NCBI GenBank assembly: GCA_008680965.1
Contig: NAKE01000001.1
Span: forward strand, 434,001 to 498,000
DNA from: Collinsella aerofaciens
GTDB taxonomy: Bacteria; Actinomycetota; Coriobacteriia; Coriobacteriales; Coriobacteriaceae
Length of the DNA: 64,000 bases
Reading direction: 5' to 3'
Of this stretch, positions 26,936-36,074 are shown piece after piece. Below the pieces are notes generated by a model. It was given only the letters and a program-made list of their open reading frames with translations. It had not been told where the DNA came from and did no database searches. The translations under genes and the position numbers were made by a program. The stretch's first letter is position 1. Each line of letters opens with the position of its first letter.

Positions 26936-26965
26936 TTCGACTCCTTAATACTGGTGACCGGTGGA

Positions 26966-26996
26966 ATGCGACAAAGGGGCTGTCCCTTTGTCGCAT
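26966..26996. repeat. TGTGACAAAGGG palindrome, copy 2 (compensated variant)
   Basis: The left arm has ATGCGACAAAGGG where the others have ATGTGACAAAGGG, and the right arm has the matching TGTCGCAT. The stem is kept through a paired change. It lies between the MFS and oxidoreductase genes. Confidence 0.85.
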
Positions 26997-27004
26997 CGGT
27001 AAAA

Positions 27005-28261
27005 CTAGGCGGACTTCTTCTTGCTGTCGGAGACCATCATGTAGACGGTGAGCACGACGGCGATGGCGGCGATCACGATGGCGCCGTAGAAGGACTGCTG
27101 GTAGGCGGCACTGCCAGCCTCGGCGTGATACAGCACGGCGGTGATGGGCTGGCTGATCCAGGTGGAAGCGGCGTAACCCAAAAACATGATGCCGTAGTTG
27201 ACGCCGATGTTGCTGGTGCCAAAGGCGCCACCGGTGAGCGGCGGGTAGATGACGAGCAGGGCGCCAAAGCTAAAGCCGAGCAGGGCGAGCGCCACAAAGA
27301 ACATGCTCTGCGTAAAGCTCATCGACATGATAACGAGGGCGACGATGGTGACGACAAGGCTGATGAGCAGCGACTTGTAGGCGCCGAGCTTGTCGATGAT
27401 CTGGCCAAAGGACAGACGGCCAACCAGGTTGGCGCAGGTGTTGACGGAGACCACCACACCGCCGAGGGCGACGGCCGCGGCGCTCGTGGGGTCGGCGAAG
27501 AGCTGGACGGCGGCGATGGAGGCAACCTTGCCCACGAGCAGGGTGCCTGCAGTGGCAGCAAAGGCGAAGGTGACGATGAGGACCCAGAAGCGCGGGGTCT
27601 TGACCATCTCGCCTGGGGTGAGGTCACCGAAGGTACCGGCATGTGCGCCGCCCTTAGGGGCCTCGAAGCCCTCGGGCAGCCAGCCGGCCTCGGGGGCCTT
27701 CAGGAACAGGGCGGAGGCGGCAATCGTCACAAAGAAGATGACGCCGAGCGCCTTAAGGGCGCCAAAGATGCCCAAGCTCGGGATGAGCAGCGAGGCGAGC
27801 ACCGGGGACAGCACGGCGGGGCCGGCGGTCGAAGCGGCCAGGGTGATGCCGGAGGCGAGACCCTTCTTGTCGATGAACCACTTTTGGCCGGTGGTGAGCG
27901 CCGGGTTGTAGCCCAGACCGTTGCCGACGGCGGCGACGAGCGAGAACCACAGGTAGAACTGCCACGGCTCGGTGACGGTGCCGGACATGAACCAGCCCAC
28001 GCCGTAGCACACGGCGGCGGCGATCACGACGTTGCGCGGGCCGATCTTGTCGGAGATACGGCCGGCGAAGATGCCCGTCACGGCCATGATGGTCTGAAAG
28101 ACCGGGAAGGCCCAGGTAAGGGCGCTGGACCACTCGGGGTAGGCGGCGAGCAGGTTCTTGCTCACGACGGAATACAGCGCGATGGAGCTGATGAAGAACA
28201 TGGTGACGCACGCGGCGGAAAGCACGACGGCGCGACCCTTGTTGGAGTTGGTGGAAGCCAT
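27005..28261 (-). CDS. MFS transporter, oxalate/formate antiporter (OFA) type
   Basis: A 418-residue protein with twelve predicted helices. ATG 28261 is preceded by GAAAGAG. WAFPVFQTIMAVTGIFAGRISDKIGPR is a family-typical helix 2-3 region, and GNGLGYNPALTTGQKWF with DKKGLASGI is the OFA signature loop. OFA members exchange organic acids across the membrane. The neighbours are an SDR and a Gfo/Idh/MocA enzyme, so it probably imports their substrate. A TGTGACAAAGGG palindrome follows the stop. Confidence 0.85.
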   Translation of the reverse strand: MASTNSNKGRAVVLSAACVTMFFISSIALYSVVSKNLLAAYPEWSSALTWAFPVFQTIMAVTGIFAGRISDKIGPRNVVIAAAVCYGVGWFMSGTVTEPWQFYLWFSLVAAVGNGLGYNPALTTGQKWFIDKKGLASGITLAASTAGPAVLSPVLASLLIPSLGIFGALKALGVIFFVTIAASALFLKAPEAGWLPEGFEAPKGGAHAGTFGDLTPGEMVKTPRFWVLIVTFAFAATAGTLLVGKVASIAAVQLFADPTSAAAVALGGVVVSVNTCANLVGRLSFGQIIDKLGAYKSLLISLVVTIVALVIMSMSFTQSMFFVALALLGFSFGALLVIYPPLTGGAFGTSNIGVNYGIMFLGYAASTWISQPITAVLYHAEAGSAAYQQSFYGAIVIAAIAVVLTVYMMVSDSKKKSA

Positions 28262-28327
28262 TGGACTCTTTCTAATCGATACGGGGGAGGAGCGGGCGTG
28301 TCCGCGGGGCCTCCCTGTCAGGTTGGT

Positions 28328-29209
28328 TTACTGGTCAGTCGGCTTTGCGACGCCGGACTCATCGGACCAGAGCTCGACACCCTTGTTCTTAAGGTAGTTG
28401 TCGGCATAGGCGCGACGGCCGCCGGGCTTGGCGGTGAGGTCGCCCATCATGTTGGAGAAGCCGCCGTCGACCTTGATGGCGTCGCCGGTGGTAAAGTCCG
28501 AGCGCGTGGACGCCAGGAACATGACGGCGTTGGCGATATCGCTAACCTCGCCGATGCGGCGCGTGGCGATCAGACGGCTGCGGCTCTTTTCGACCTCGGG
28601 GTCGGCGTAAAAGCTTGCCGACATGGGGGTCTTAACGAAGCAGGGCTCGACGCAGTTGGAGCGCACGCCGTAGGGGCCCCACTCGGCAGCCAGCATCTTG
28701 GACATCATGTTGACGCCTGCCTTGGTGGAGCTGTACACGCCCGAGAACGTCTCGGGGGAGTGGCTGGCAACGGTCGAGATGTGCACCAGGCGACCCTGGC
28801 CGGCCTTGATCATCTCGCGACCAAAGCGCTGCGAGGTGATGAAGTAGCCGGTAAGGTTGACGTTGAGGACCTCGTTCCAGTCGCTCAGCGGCAGGTCCTC
28901 CATGGCTGCGAAGCGCAGGATGCCGGCAGTGTTGACGAGAACGTCGACGCGGCCGAAGTCGGCGATGGTGGCATCGACGGCGGCCTGAACCTCGGCCTCG
29001 TCGGTGGCGTTCATCTTGTAGCCCTCGGCGTGGATGCCAAACTCGGCGGCGAGGTCGGCGGCCGCGGCCTTGACCTTCTCCTCGTCCAGGTCGAGCAGGA
29101 CGACGTTGGCGCCGTTGCGGGCGAACTCGCGGCAAATCTCGACGCCCATACCGCCGAGCGCGCCGGTCACAGCGCAGACATCGCCCTCGAGCTTAAGCCA
29201 GTTGCTCAT
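28328..29209 (-). CDS. Short-chain dehydrogenase/reductase
   Basis: A 293-residue protein. ATG 29209 has GAAGGGAA before it. The Rossmann motif is TGALGGMG (near 16), the active site YSSTKAG gives the Y-x-x-x-K pair, with the Ser before it in HISTVAS, and VNTAGI matches NNAG. The C-terminus has a 30-residue extension (KPGGRRAYADNYLKNKG) beyond the usual 250-residue length, of unknown purpose. It is first of three genes transcribed away from a LysR gene whose reading frame is broken. NAD(P)-dependent oxidation of an alcohol group is expected. Confidence 0.88.
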   Translation of the reverse strand: MSNWLKLEGDVCAVTGALGGMGVEICREFARNGANVVLLDLDEEKVKAAAADLAAEFGIHAEGYKMNATDEAEVQAAVDATIADFGRVDVLVNTAGILRFAAMEDLPLSDWNEVLNVNLTGYFITSQRFGREMIKAGQGRLVHISTVASHSPETFSGVYSSTKAGVNMMSKMLAAEWGPYGVRSNCVEPCFVKTPMSASFYADPEVEKSRSRLIATRRIGEVSDIANAVMFLASTRSDFTTGDAIKVDGGFSNMMGDLTAKPGGRRAYADNYLKNKGVELWSDESGVAKPTDQ

Positions 29210-29442
29210 AGGAACTTCCCTTCTTGTGCCTCCCTGTGGGCCGTTCCCATTAACCGACCCACGTGGTTTTCGCTGGTTATCGTATGCTTTGTATTTGCGC
29301 AGATGAATTGCATATTTGTTAGAATGGCGTTAACCATAGGTTTACACTGCGCGATGCAGTTTATGCTCAATTGAGCGCGTAACCTGCGAAAACGACCCCC
29401 TGTGGCGTCATGTGGCCACGGGCGCGAAAACAGGAGATTGAC

Positions 29443-30321
29443 GTGTACGATCGACGACTTGAGGCCATATCGGCCGCCGCAGAGCTGGGAAGCTTCTCGC
29501 GTGCGGCGGCATAATTGCGCGTGTCGACCCCGGCGCTCGTCAAGCAGGTGTCGGGCTTCGAGGCCGAGTTTGGCATCACGCTGTTCGAACGCTCGCACTC
29601 GGGCGTCAAGGTGACGCCGGCCGGCGCGCTGCTGGTGGACGACGCGCGCTCGATCATGCGCCAGTCCGAGGATGCGTTGCGTCGTGCTCGACGCGCCGCG
29701 GGCGATGGCGGTGCTGTGCGCCTGGGCGTGTCGATGATGTGCCCAGGGCGCCAAACGCTGTCGATGTGGTCGGGCATCCACGATCTGGAACCGTCGTTGC
29801 GATTTGAAATCGTGCCGGTGAGCGACCTCTATGACGAGCGCGAATCCGTCATGCGCAGCTTGGGCCGCGAGGTCGATGTGGTGCAGTCGAGTTTTTCTAC
29901 CCCACGCTGGGGTGATGCCTGCCAAAAGCTCCGCATTGTCAACGTGCCGTTTTATATCGACCTGCCGCGCACAAGCCCGCTGGCGCGCAAGAGTCGCATT
30001 ACGGTCGCCGACCTGGAGGGTATGCGTCTGCGCGTACTGCGCCACGGCAACGACGCCATGGACAGCCTACGCATCGACCTTTTGGCCGACGGCGGCGTGG
30101 ACGTGATCGACGTGGACAGCTTTGACTTTGCGCTCTTTAACGAGGCGGAGGAAAAGGGCGACGCGGTGCTCACCTGCGGCGCATGGTCGGGCGTGCACCC
30201 GGCCTTTGTGGGCGTACCGTTCCTGTGCGGGCGAGAGGTGCCGGTCTTTTTGCACTACCCGCTCGAGCCCACCCTCCAAGTACAAAAATTCGTCAACGCC
30301 ATGGTCCAACTTCTCAAATAG
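29443..30321 (+). pseudogene. LysR-family regulator with an ochre codon in the HTH
   Basis: GTG 29443 with CAGGAG upstream opens YDRRLEAISAAAELGSFSRAAA, then TAA (29512-29514), then LRVSTPALVKQV in the same frame. The stop sits where LysR proteins have Q, K, E or R within the recognition helix. One base change (for example CAA to TAA) explains it. The rest of the protein (29515-30321) is intact LysR substrate domain. Restart at TTG 29515 would give a protein without a complete DNA-binding domain. It is divergent from the SDR operon, which it probably controlled. Sequencing error is possible. Confidence 0.85.
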
Positions 30322-30331
30322 CTATCGTGTC

Positions 30332-30366
30332 GATGATTCTTTAATCCCCGTCCTAGAAAAATCATC
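30332..30366. terminator. Weak stem-loop after the LysR gene
   Basis: GATGATT (30332-30338) pairs with AATCATC (30360-30366), with extra T-A pairs inside. It is short and has no good T-run. Confidence 0.35.
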
Positions 30367-30393
30367 TGGTAGAGTTGACCTCACGTGAATTTC

Positions 30394-30408
30394 AGCACAC
30401 TGTGTGCT
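30394..30408. promoter_or_regulatory. Small palindrome upstream of the GGDEF gene
   Basis: AGCACAC-T-GTGTGCT, perfect 7-bp arms, 33 bases before the start. It could be an operator. A TTGACC hexamer lies at 30375-30380. Confidence 0.4.
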
Positions 30409-30440
30409 ACCTGCACTTTTGTCATTTGAGGAGTGAACTT

Positions 30441-31532
30441 GTGAATCCTTCTGTCGCCAAGAAAGCCAGCCAGGCGGTGCGCCTGCTCATGATGGTGCTC
30501 ACGGCAGTTCTCATCTTCTTCTTTATCAATGTTATGCTGCTCGTCTCCGATATCCAGGGCACGGCGCGCGTGGTCAACTACGCCGGTCTGGTGCGCGGCA
30601 CCACGCAGCGAATCGTTAAGCTCGAGGATGCAGGCCAGCCTCGAGATGACCTGCTCAGAGCCGTTGATTCATACATTAACGGCTTGCGTTACGGAAGTGA
30701 TGACCTTAACCTCGTCCGTCTCGACGACGACGAGTATCAGGCAAAGATGACCGAGCTTGCAAACTATTATGATGAGCTTTGCGCCGAGATCATCCATGTG
30801 CGCGAAGTCGGCTACGAGAACACCGACATCATCGCCATGAGCGAGGAGTTCTTTGGCATTTGCGACGATGCTACGCGACTCGCAGAGGACTACTCTCAGG
30901 AGAAGGCGTCGGCGCTCAACTATCTCGAGAGCTTGGTGATCATCGACATCGTGGGCTTGGTGACGACCTTTGCGGTCGAACTTGTTCGCGCGGTGCGCAC
31001 TGCCGCACTCAATCGCGAGCTGCAGAGCAAAGTTTATCTCGACGAAGCTACGGGACTGCCCAACAAGAACAAGTGCGAGGAAATCTTGGGCCAGGAGCAT
31101 CCCGTTTCCGCTGAAGCGCCCGTTGCGCTGTGTGTATTCGATCTAAATAATCTGCATACGGTCAATAACCGCTTTGGCCACGAGAAGGGTGACGAATACA
31201 TCCGTTCTTTTGCCCAGCAGCTGGGGCGCGTGGCGTCCGAGGCCTGCTTTGTGGGCCGCGACGGCGGCGATGAGTTTATCGCGGTGCTGTGGGATGCCGA
31301 TCGAGCTGCCGTGGAGTCCCGTCTCGCTCGGGTCCGTGCGAACGTGAACGAGTATTCCGAGGCTCACCCCGACATGCCTATCAGCTATGCGGTGGGCTAT
31401 GCGCTTTCCAGCGATTTTGATGAACCGCCCACGATGCGCGAGCTCTTTTCACAAGCCGACAAAAACATGTACATCGACAAGAACCGCATAAAGACGACCG
31501 AGGCAGCCGGGCCGCAACGCGATGGCCGGTAA
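30441..31532 (+). CDS. Membrane-bound diguanylate cyclase (GGDEF)
   Basis: A 363-residue protein. GTG 30441 has GAGGAG seven bases upstream; the in-frame 30375 start has none. One helix (about 14-36), an extracytoplasmic helical sensor of about 130 residues, a second helix (about 168-190), then the GGDEF domain. The active site reads GRDGGDEF near 275, intact. FDLNNLHTVNNRFGH supplies the metal/base contact. The RxxD inhibitory site is absent at the expected place (the sequence before it is EACFV), so product inhibition is unlikely. It makes c-di-GMP from GTP; the sensor ligand is unknown. No EAL or HD-GYP protein is in the window. Confidence 0.87.
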   Translation: MNPSVAKKASQAVRLLMMVLTAVLIFFFINVMLLVSDIQGTARVVNYAGLVRGTTQRIVKLEDAGQPRDDLLRAVDSYINGLRYGSDDLNLVRLDDDEYQAKMTELANYYDELCAEIIHVREVGYENTDIIAMSEEFFGICDDATRLAEDYSQEKASALNYLESLVIIDIVGLVTTFAVELVRAVRTAALNRELQSKVYLDEATGLPNKNKCEEILGQEHPVSAEAPVALCVFDLNNLHTVNNRFGHEKGDEYIRSFAQQLGRVASEACFVGRDGGDEFIAVLWDADRAAVESRLARVRANVNEYSEAHPDMPISYAVGYALSSDFDEPPTMRELFSQADKNMYIDKNRIKTTEAAGPQRDGR

Positions 31533-31559
31533 GCCTGCAACAGAGGACGGCTACAAAAC

Positions 31560-31587
31560 GAGGCCCTGGCCAAACGGCCAGGGCCTC
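31560..31587 (+). terminator. Hairpin after the GGDEF gene
   Basis: Perfect 12-bp stem GAGGCCCTGGCC / GGCCAGGGCCTC with an AAAC loop, 28 bases after the stop. ACTTTTATT follows, so termination is likely. Confidence 0.75.
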
Positions 31588-31630
31588 ACCAACTTTTATT
31601 CCGTTCTAAACGACGGGCTGATTGCGCGTA

Positions 31631-31738
31631 GGAGGGTGCCCCGAGGGTGGCGGGGTGTTTCCTCCGCGCACAGTTTCGCAGCGCAGCGAGAATGTTTGAG
31701 CACGGAGGAATTACCCCGCCGCCCCCGGGGCACCCTCC
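31631..31738. repeat. Long 36-base-arm inverted repeat
   Basis: Arms 31631-31666 and 31703-31738 match at 32 of 36 positions, with a 36-base loop. The arms begin GGAGGGTGCCCCG. This is the largest hairpin in the window, between the convergent GGDEF and ABC genes. No coding frame. Confidence 0.85.
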
Positions 31739-31752
31739 GTCAGTAACCAGTT

Positions 31753-33672
31753 CTACTCGAGCTCAAACGCACCGGTATACAGCTGGTAGTAGTACCCGCG
31801 CTTAGCGATCAGCTCGTCGTGGTTGCCGCGCTCGATGATGCGGCCGTGGTCCAGACAGATGATCGCGTCGGAGTTGCGCACGGTGGACAGGCGGTGCGCG
31901 ATGACAAACGTCGTGCGGCCTTCCATGAGCTTGTCCATGCCCGCCTGCACGATGGCTTCGGTGCGGGTGTCGATGGAGCTCGTAGCCTCGTCCAGAATCA
32001 TTGCCGGCGGATCGGCGACGGCAGCGCGTGCGATTGAAATTAGCTGGCGCTGGCCCTGCGACAGCTGCGCGCCGTTGCCGGTGAGCATGGTGTCGTAGCC
32101 GTCGGGCAGGCGGGTGACAAAGTCGTCGGCGCCCGCGAGCTTGGCCGCCGCGATGCACTCCTCGTCGGTAGCGTCCAGGTTGCCGTAGCGGATGTTATCC
32201 ATCACGGTGCCGGTGAACAGGTTCACGTCCTGCAGTACGACGCCCAGCGAGCGGCGCAGATCGGCCTTGCGGATCTTGTTGACGTTGATGCCGTCGTAGC
32301 GGATCTTGCCGTCGGCGATGTCATAGAAGCGGTTGATGAGGTTGGTGATGGTCGTCTTACCGGCACCGGTGGCGCCGACAAACGCGACCTTCTGGCCCGG
32401 CTTGGCAAACACGGACACGCCGTGCAGCACCTCGTGGTCGGGCGTGTAGCCAAAGTCGACGTTGTCCATGACCAGGTCGCCGCGCAGCGGTACGTACTCG
32501 ATCTCGCCGTTTGCGCGGTGCGGGTGTTTCCATGCCCACATGCCGGTGTGGTGGTCGGCCTCCTCGAACTCCCAGGTATCGGGGTTCACCTGCGCGTTGA
32601 CAAGCGTCACGTAGCCTTCATCGGCCTCGGGCTTCTCGTCGATGAGCTCAAAGATACGGTCGGCGCCGGCGAGGCCCATGACCACGGCGTTGATCTGCTG
32701 CGAGATCTGGCCGATCTGTCCGCAGAACTGCTTGGTCATGTTGAGGAACGGCACCACGACGGCGATGGACAACGCCATGCCCGAGATGCTCAGGTTAGGC
32801 ACGCCCAGCGCCAGGAAAATGCCGCCGGCCAGTGCGACCAGCACATAGAGCAGGTTACCCAGGTTCATAAGGATGGGCATGAGGATGTTGGCGTACATGT
32901 TGGCCTTCTGCGAGACCTCGAAGAGCTTTTCGTTGCGCTCGTCAAAATCGGCTTCGGCGGCAGACTCGTGGCAGAATGCCTTGACGACCTTCTGGCCGTT
33001 CATGACTTCCTCGATATGGCCCTCGACCACGCCAAGTTCGGTCTGCTGCGCAATAAAGAAGCGCGCGGAGTTGGAGCCGAGCAGCTTGGTCATAAAGGTC
33101 ATAAAGGCGACGCCGGCCACAATGACCAGGCACATCCACACGCTGTAGTACAGCATGATAAAGAACACCGTGACGATGACGATGGTCGTCATGAGCAGGT
33201 TGGGCAGCGACTGGCTGATCATCTGGCGCAGCGTGTCGATGTCGTTGGTGTAGTGGCTCATGATGTCGCCGCGCTGATGCGTGTCGAAGTAGCGAATCGG
33301 CAGGTCCTGCATGCGGTTGAACATCTTCTCGCGCAGCTTCTCGAGCGAGCCCTGCGTGACGATGGCCATGGCGCGGTTCCAGAACAGCGAGGACAGGATG
33401 CCGACGCCGTAGATGCAGGCGAGGGTGGTCACAAGCTTCAGAATCTTGGGCTGCGCGGTCGTCCAGTCGCCCGACTGCCACGATTCGCTAATAATCTGCA
33501 GAGCGCTCTGAAGGAAGGTCGCGCCGATGGAGTTGATGATGGCGCAGAGTACCACGCCGACGACGACGAGGGGCAAAAGCACGGGGTAGAAGCCAAAGAG
33601 CGTCTTGATGAGGCGCGACATGGTGCCACCCTTGCGGTTGAGCGCGCGCTCAGCGGTCGTTGCCTTACTCAT
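31753..33672 (-). CDS. ABC exporter half-transporter with the catalytic Walker B
   Basis: A 639-residue protein. The ATG at 33672 overlaps the upstream gene by eight bases and has AAGGAGG seven bases before it. An N-terminal six-helix TMD (about 25-330) is followed by an NBD with GATGAGKTT (Walker A), LSQGQRQ (changed signature, usually LSGGQ) and MILDEATSS (Walker B with Glu). A polar insert of about 40 residues (TGMWAWKHPHRA) joins TMD and NBD. With its 604-residue partner it makes a heterodimer like LmrCD or TM287/288: this chain gives the catalytic Glu and the degenerate signature. The substrate is unknown; drug or lipid is possible. MarR control is likely. Confidence 0.9.
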   Translation of the reverse strand: MSKATTAERALNRKGGTMSRLIKTLFGFYPVLLPLVVVGVVLCAIINSIGATFLQSALQIISESWQSGDWTTAQPKILKLVTTLACIYGVGILSSLFWNRAMAIVTQGSLEKLREKMFNRMQDLPIRYFDTHQRGDIMSHYTNDIDTLRQMISQSLPNLLMTTIVIVTVFFIMLYYSVWMCLVIVAGVAFMTFMTKLLGSNSARFFIAQQTELGVVEGHIEEVMNGQKVVKAFCHESAAEADFDERNEKLFEVSQKANMYANILMPILMNLGNLLYVLVALAGGIFLALGVPNLSISGMALSIAVVVPFLNMTKQFCGQIGQISQQINAVVMGLAGADRIFELIDEKPEADEGYVTLVNAQVNPDTWEFEEADHHTGMWAWKHPHRANGEIEYVPLRGDLVMDNVDFGYTPDHEVLHGVSVFAKPGQKVAFVGATGAGKTTITNLINRFYDIADGKIRYDGINVNKIRKADLRRSLGVVLQDVNLFTGTVMDNIRYGNLDATDEECIAAAKLAGADDFVTRLPDGYDTMLTGNGAQLSQGQRQLISIARAAVADPPAMILDEATSSIDTRTEAIVQAGMDKLMEGRTTFVIAHRLSTVRNSDAIICLDHGRIIERGNHDELIAKRGYYYQLYTGAFELE

Positions 33673-35479
33673 GTGCCTCGCCTCCTTCCTGGGTCTGAGC
33701 TTGCGTTACGGATGCCTCGGTGTCGGCCTCGACGGCCCCTTCGCCCTCGGCAGACATCTTGTTTTGCGAGGTAAAAGTCTCGCGGTAGATCTCGCTCGTC
33801 TTAAGCAGCTCGTCGTGGTTACCGATCTGCGCGATGCGGCCGCCCTCCATGACGATGATGCGGTCTGCGTCCTGCACGGAGCTGATGCGCTGGGCGATGA
33901 TGAGCTTGGTCGTGTTGGGCAGATAGCTTGCCAACCCTGCGCGAATCTTGGCGTCGGTCTTGGTGTCGACGGCGCTGGTGGAGTCGTCCAGGATCAAGAT
34001 CTTGGGGCGACGCAGCAGGGCGCGTGCAATGCACAGGCGCTGCTTCTGACCGCCCGAAACATTAGAGCCGCCCTGTTCGATCCAGGTGTCGTAGCCCTTG
34101 GGGAAGCCGTCGACAAACTCATCGGCGCAGGCCAGATGTGCCGCCTCGCGGACTTCCTCGTCGGTGGCGTTCGGGTCGCCCCAGCGCAGGTTCTCGGCGA
34201 TGGTGCCGCTAAACAGCACGTTTTTCTGCAGCACCATGGCGACCTGGTGGCGCAGTGCGTCCAGGTCGTAGTCGCGCACGTCCACGCCGCCCACGCGCAC
34301 AGCGCCTTCGGTGGTGTCGTACAGGCGGGCGATGAGGTTAACGAGCGTGGACTTGGCCGAACCGGTGCCGCCGATGATGCCGATGGTCTCGCCGCTCGTA
34401 ATGTGCAGGTCGATATCGTCGAGCGCCTGGCGCTTCGCATGCTTGGAATACTTAAAGCTCACGTGGTCAAAGTCGATGGAACCGTCGGCAACCTCGAGCA
34501 CGGGCTCGGCGGGATCGGCGATCGTGGGCTCGGCGGCCAGCACCTCGGCAATGCGGTGTGCCGATTCGTCGGCCATGGTCACCATGACAAAGATCATCGA
34601 CAGCTGCATCAGGCTCATGAGAATCTGGAAACCATAGGTAAAGGTCGAGGAGAGCTGGCCCACGTCGAACAGCGTGCCCTGGCTCGTGATGATGAGCTTG
34701 GAGCCCAGGTAGATGATGACGACAAACGCGCCGTTGACGCAGATGTTCATCATGGGGTTGTTAAAGGCGAGCAGCTTCTCGGCGCGGGTGAAGTCCATCT
34801 GGACGTCGCGCGCGGCGGTCGCGAACTTCTCCTTCTCAAAGTCTTCGCGCACATAGCTCTTGACCACGCGCATACCGGTGACGTTTTCCTCGACGGACTC
34901 GTTAAGGGCATCGTACTTGTGGAACACGCGCGAGAAGATGGGGCGCACCTTAAAGATGATAAAGAACAGTCCAAAGCCCAGCAGCGGAATGATGACCAGG
35001 TAGACCATGGCGACGCTGCCGCCCATGATAAACGCCATGGTAAAGGCGAAGATCAATACCAGCGGCGCGCGCACGGCGATACGGATGATCATCATAAAGG
35101 CCTGCTGCACGTTGTTGATATCGGTGGTCAGGCGCGTGACGAGCGAGGAGCTCGAGAACTCATCGATGTTGGCAAAGCTGAACGTCTGGATCTTGTAGAA
35201 CAGGTCGTGACGCAGGTTCTTGGCGAACCCGCAGCTCGCATGGCTGCAGGTGACGCCGGCAGCGGCACCAAAAGCAAGCGACGTCAGCGCGATGAGCACC
35301 AAAAAGCCTGCGGTGGGAAGCATCTCGGCTACGGTGGCGCCGTCTTTGATGGCGTCGATCAGGTTGGCAGTGATAAATGGAATCAGCATCTCGCAGAGCA
35401 CCTCGCCAAGCACAAGCAACGGCGTAGCAACGGTGACTTTCATATAGTCGCGGATGCTGCCCATGAGGGTTTTAATCAT
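33665..35479 (-). CDS. ABC exporter half-transporter with a degenerate Walker B
   Basis: A 604-residue protein. ATG 35479 overlaps the MarR stop by eight bases with GGAGG upstream. The TMD (about 1-320) is followed by an NBD with GGTGSAKST (Walker A, with Ala for the usual Gly), VSGGQKQR (canonical signature) and LILDDSTSA (Walker B with Asp for the catalytic Glu). The partner has the opposite pattern, so one composite ATP site is intact and the other degenerate, as in known heterodimeric exporters. The C-terminal tail is acidic and Gln/Glu-rich (EGEGAVEADTEASV). It is translationally coupled to both neighbours. Confidence 0.9.
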   Translation of the reverse strand: MIKTLMGSIRDYMKVTVATPLLVLGEVLCEMLIPFITANLIDAIKDGATVAEMLPTAGFLVLIALTSLAFGAAAGVTCSHASCGFAKNLRHDLFYKIQTFSFANIDEFSSSSLVTRLTTDINNVQQAFMMIIRIAVRAPLVLIFAFTMAFIMGGSVAMVYLVIIPLLGFGLFFIIFKVRPIFSRVFHKYDALNESVEENVTGMRVVKSYVREDFEKEKFATAARDVQMDFTRAEKLLAFNNPMMNICVNGAFVVIIYLGSKLIITSQGTLFDVGQLSSTFTYGFQILMSLMQLSMIFVMVTMADESAHRIAEVLAAEPTIADPAEPVLEVADGSIDFDHVSFKYSKHAKRQALDDIDLHITSGETIGIIGGTGSAKSTLVNLIARLYDTTEGAVRVGGVDVRDYDLDALRHQVAMVLQKNVLFSGTIAENLRWGDPNATDEEVREAAHLACADEFVDGFPKGYDTWIEQGGSNVSGGQKQRLCIARALLRRPKILILDDSTSAVDTKTDAKIRAGLASYLPNTTKLIIAQRISSVQDADRIIVMEGGRIAQIGNHDELLKTSEIYRETFTSQNKMSAEGEGAVEADTEASVTQAQTQEGGEAHE

Positions 35480-35975
35480 CCAGTTCCTCCCAGGTTACGC
35501 GGATTTTATCGAGCATTTCGGCGAGGTCCTCGCGCTCGTCGTGGGTGAGCGCGCTAAAGGCCCGTTCTCTAAAGCGGATGCGGGCTGCCTGGTCGATGCG
35601 GGCGTTTTCCCGGCCGGTTTCGGTCAGGCGAATGGTGAGCTGCCGTCGATCCTTGGGGTTACGGCTGCGCTCGATGAGGCCGTTGAGCTCGAGCTTGGAC
35701 AGGATTTCGGAAAGCGACCCCGGTTTGAGGTCAAAGTGCATGCCGAGTTCCTGCTGCGACATCTCACCGCCGGGTTGCTTGGCTAGCAGGCAGATGATGG
35801 GCGCCTTGCCGGATACGCCTCCGCCATGAAAGTGCATGTAATGGCCGCAAAAGCCCAGGCCGCTCAGGATGCGCTTGGCGAGTTTGTCTTCGGCGCTGAC
35901 CGCTTCGGGTATGTCTACCGGTTGCGACGGGTCACCGCCGGGCTCATGTGGAAGGACGAGTGGTTCAACACACAT
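35472..35975 (-). CDS. MarR-family regulator of the ABC exporter
   Basis: A 167-residue protein. ATG 35975 has AAGGAG about nine bases upstream. The N-terminal 40 residues are poorly conserved; the winged helix follows: CLLAKQPGGEMSQQELGMHF, then LKPGSLSEILSKLELNGLIERSRNPKDRRQLTIRLTE, the MarR wing with DRR. It is first in an operon with two ABC half-transporters, and a palindrome overlaps its promoter, so it likely represses the operon until a substrate binds. Ligand unknown. Confidence 0.9.
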   Translation of the reverse strand: MCVEPLVLPHEPGGDPSQPVDIPEAVSAEDKLAKRILSGLGFCGHYMHFHGGGVSGKAPIICLLAKQPGGEMSQQELGMHFDLKPGSLSEILSKLELNGLIERSRNPKDRRQLTIRLTETGRENARIDQAARIRFRERAFSALTHDEREDLAEMLDKIRVTWEELDD

Positions 35976-35996
35976 ATCTAAGCTTCGCTCCTTTCT

Positions 35997-36059
35997 TTAG
36001 TTAGGTAGTGGAATTGTTTTGTGCCTAACTAATCTAGGAGCATAAGAAATCAATGTCAA
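35997..36059 (-). promoter_or_regulatory. marR-ABC promoter with overlapping operator
   Basis: On the minus strand, TTGACA (36054-36059) and TAGATT (36031-36036) are 17 bases apart. Perfect inverted arms TTAGTTAGG and CCTAACTAA (35997-36005 and 36024-36032) cover the -10 edge and the transcription start region. This layout suits MarR autorepression. Confidence 0.8.
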
Positions 36060-36074
36060 GGTACCAAACTTATA

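Noticed and set aside
25790..29374. A 1194-codon open frame on the plus strand
   Set aside because: It runs opposite three well-supported minus-strand genes (oxidoreductase, MFS, SDR). The His/Gly/Val-rich translation is the usual antisense shadow in high-GC DNA.
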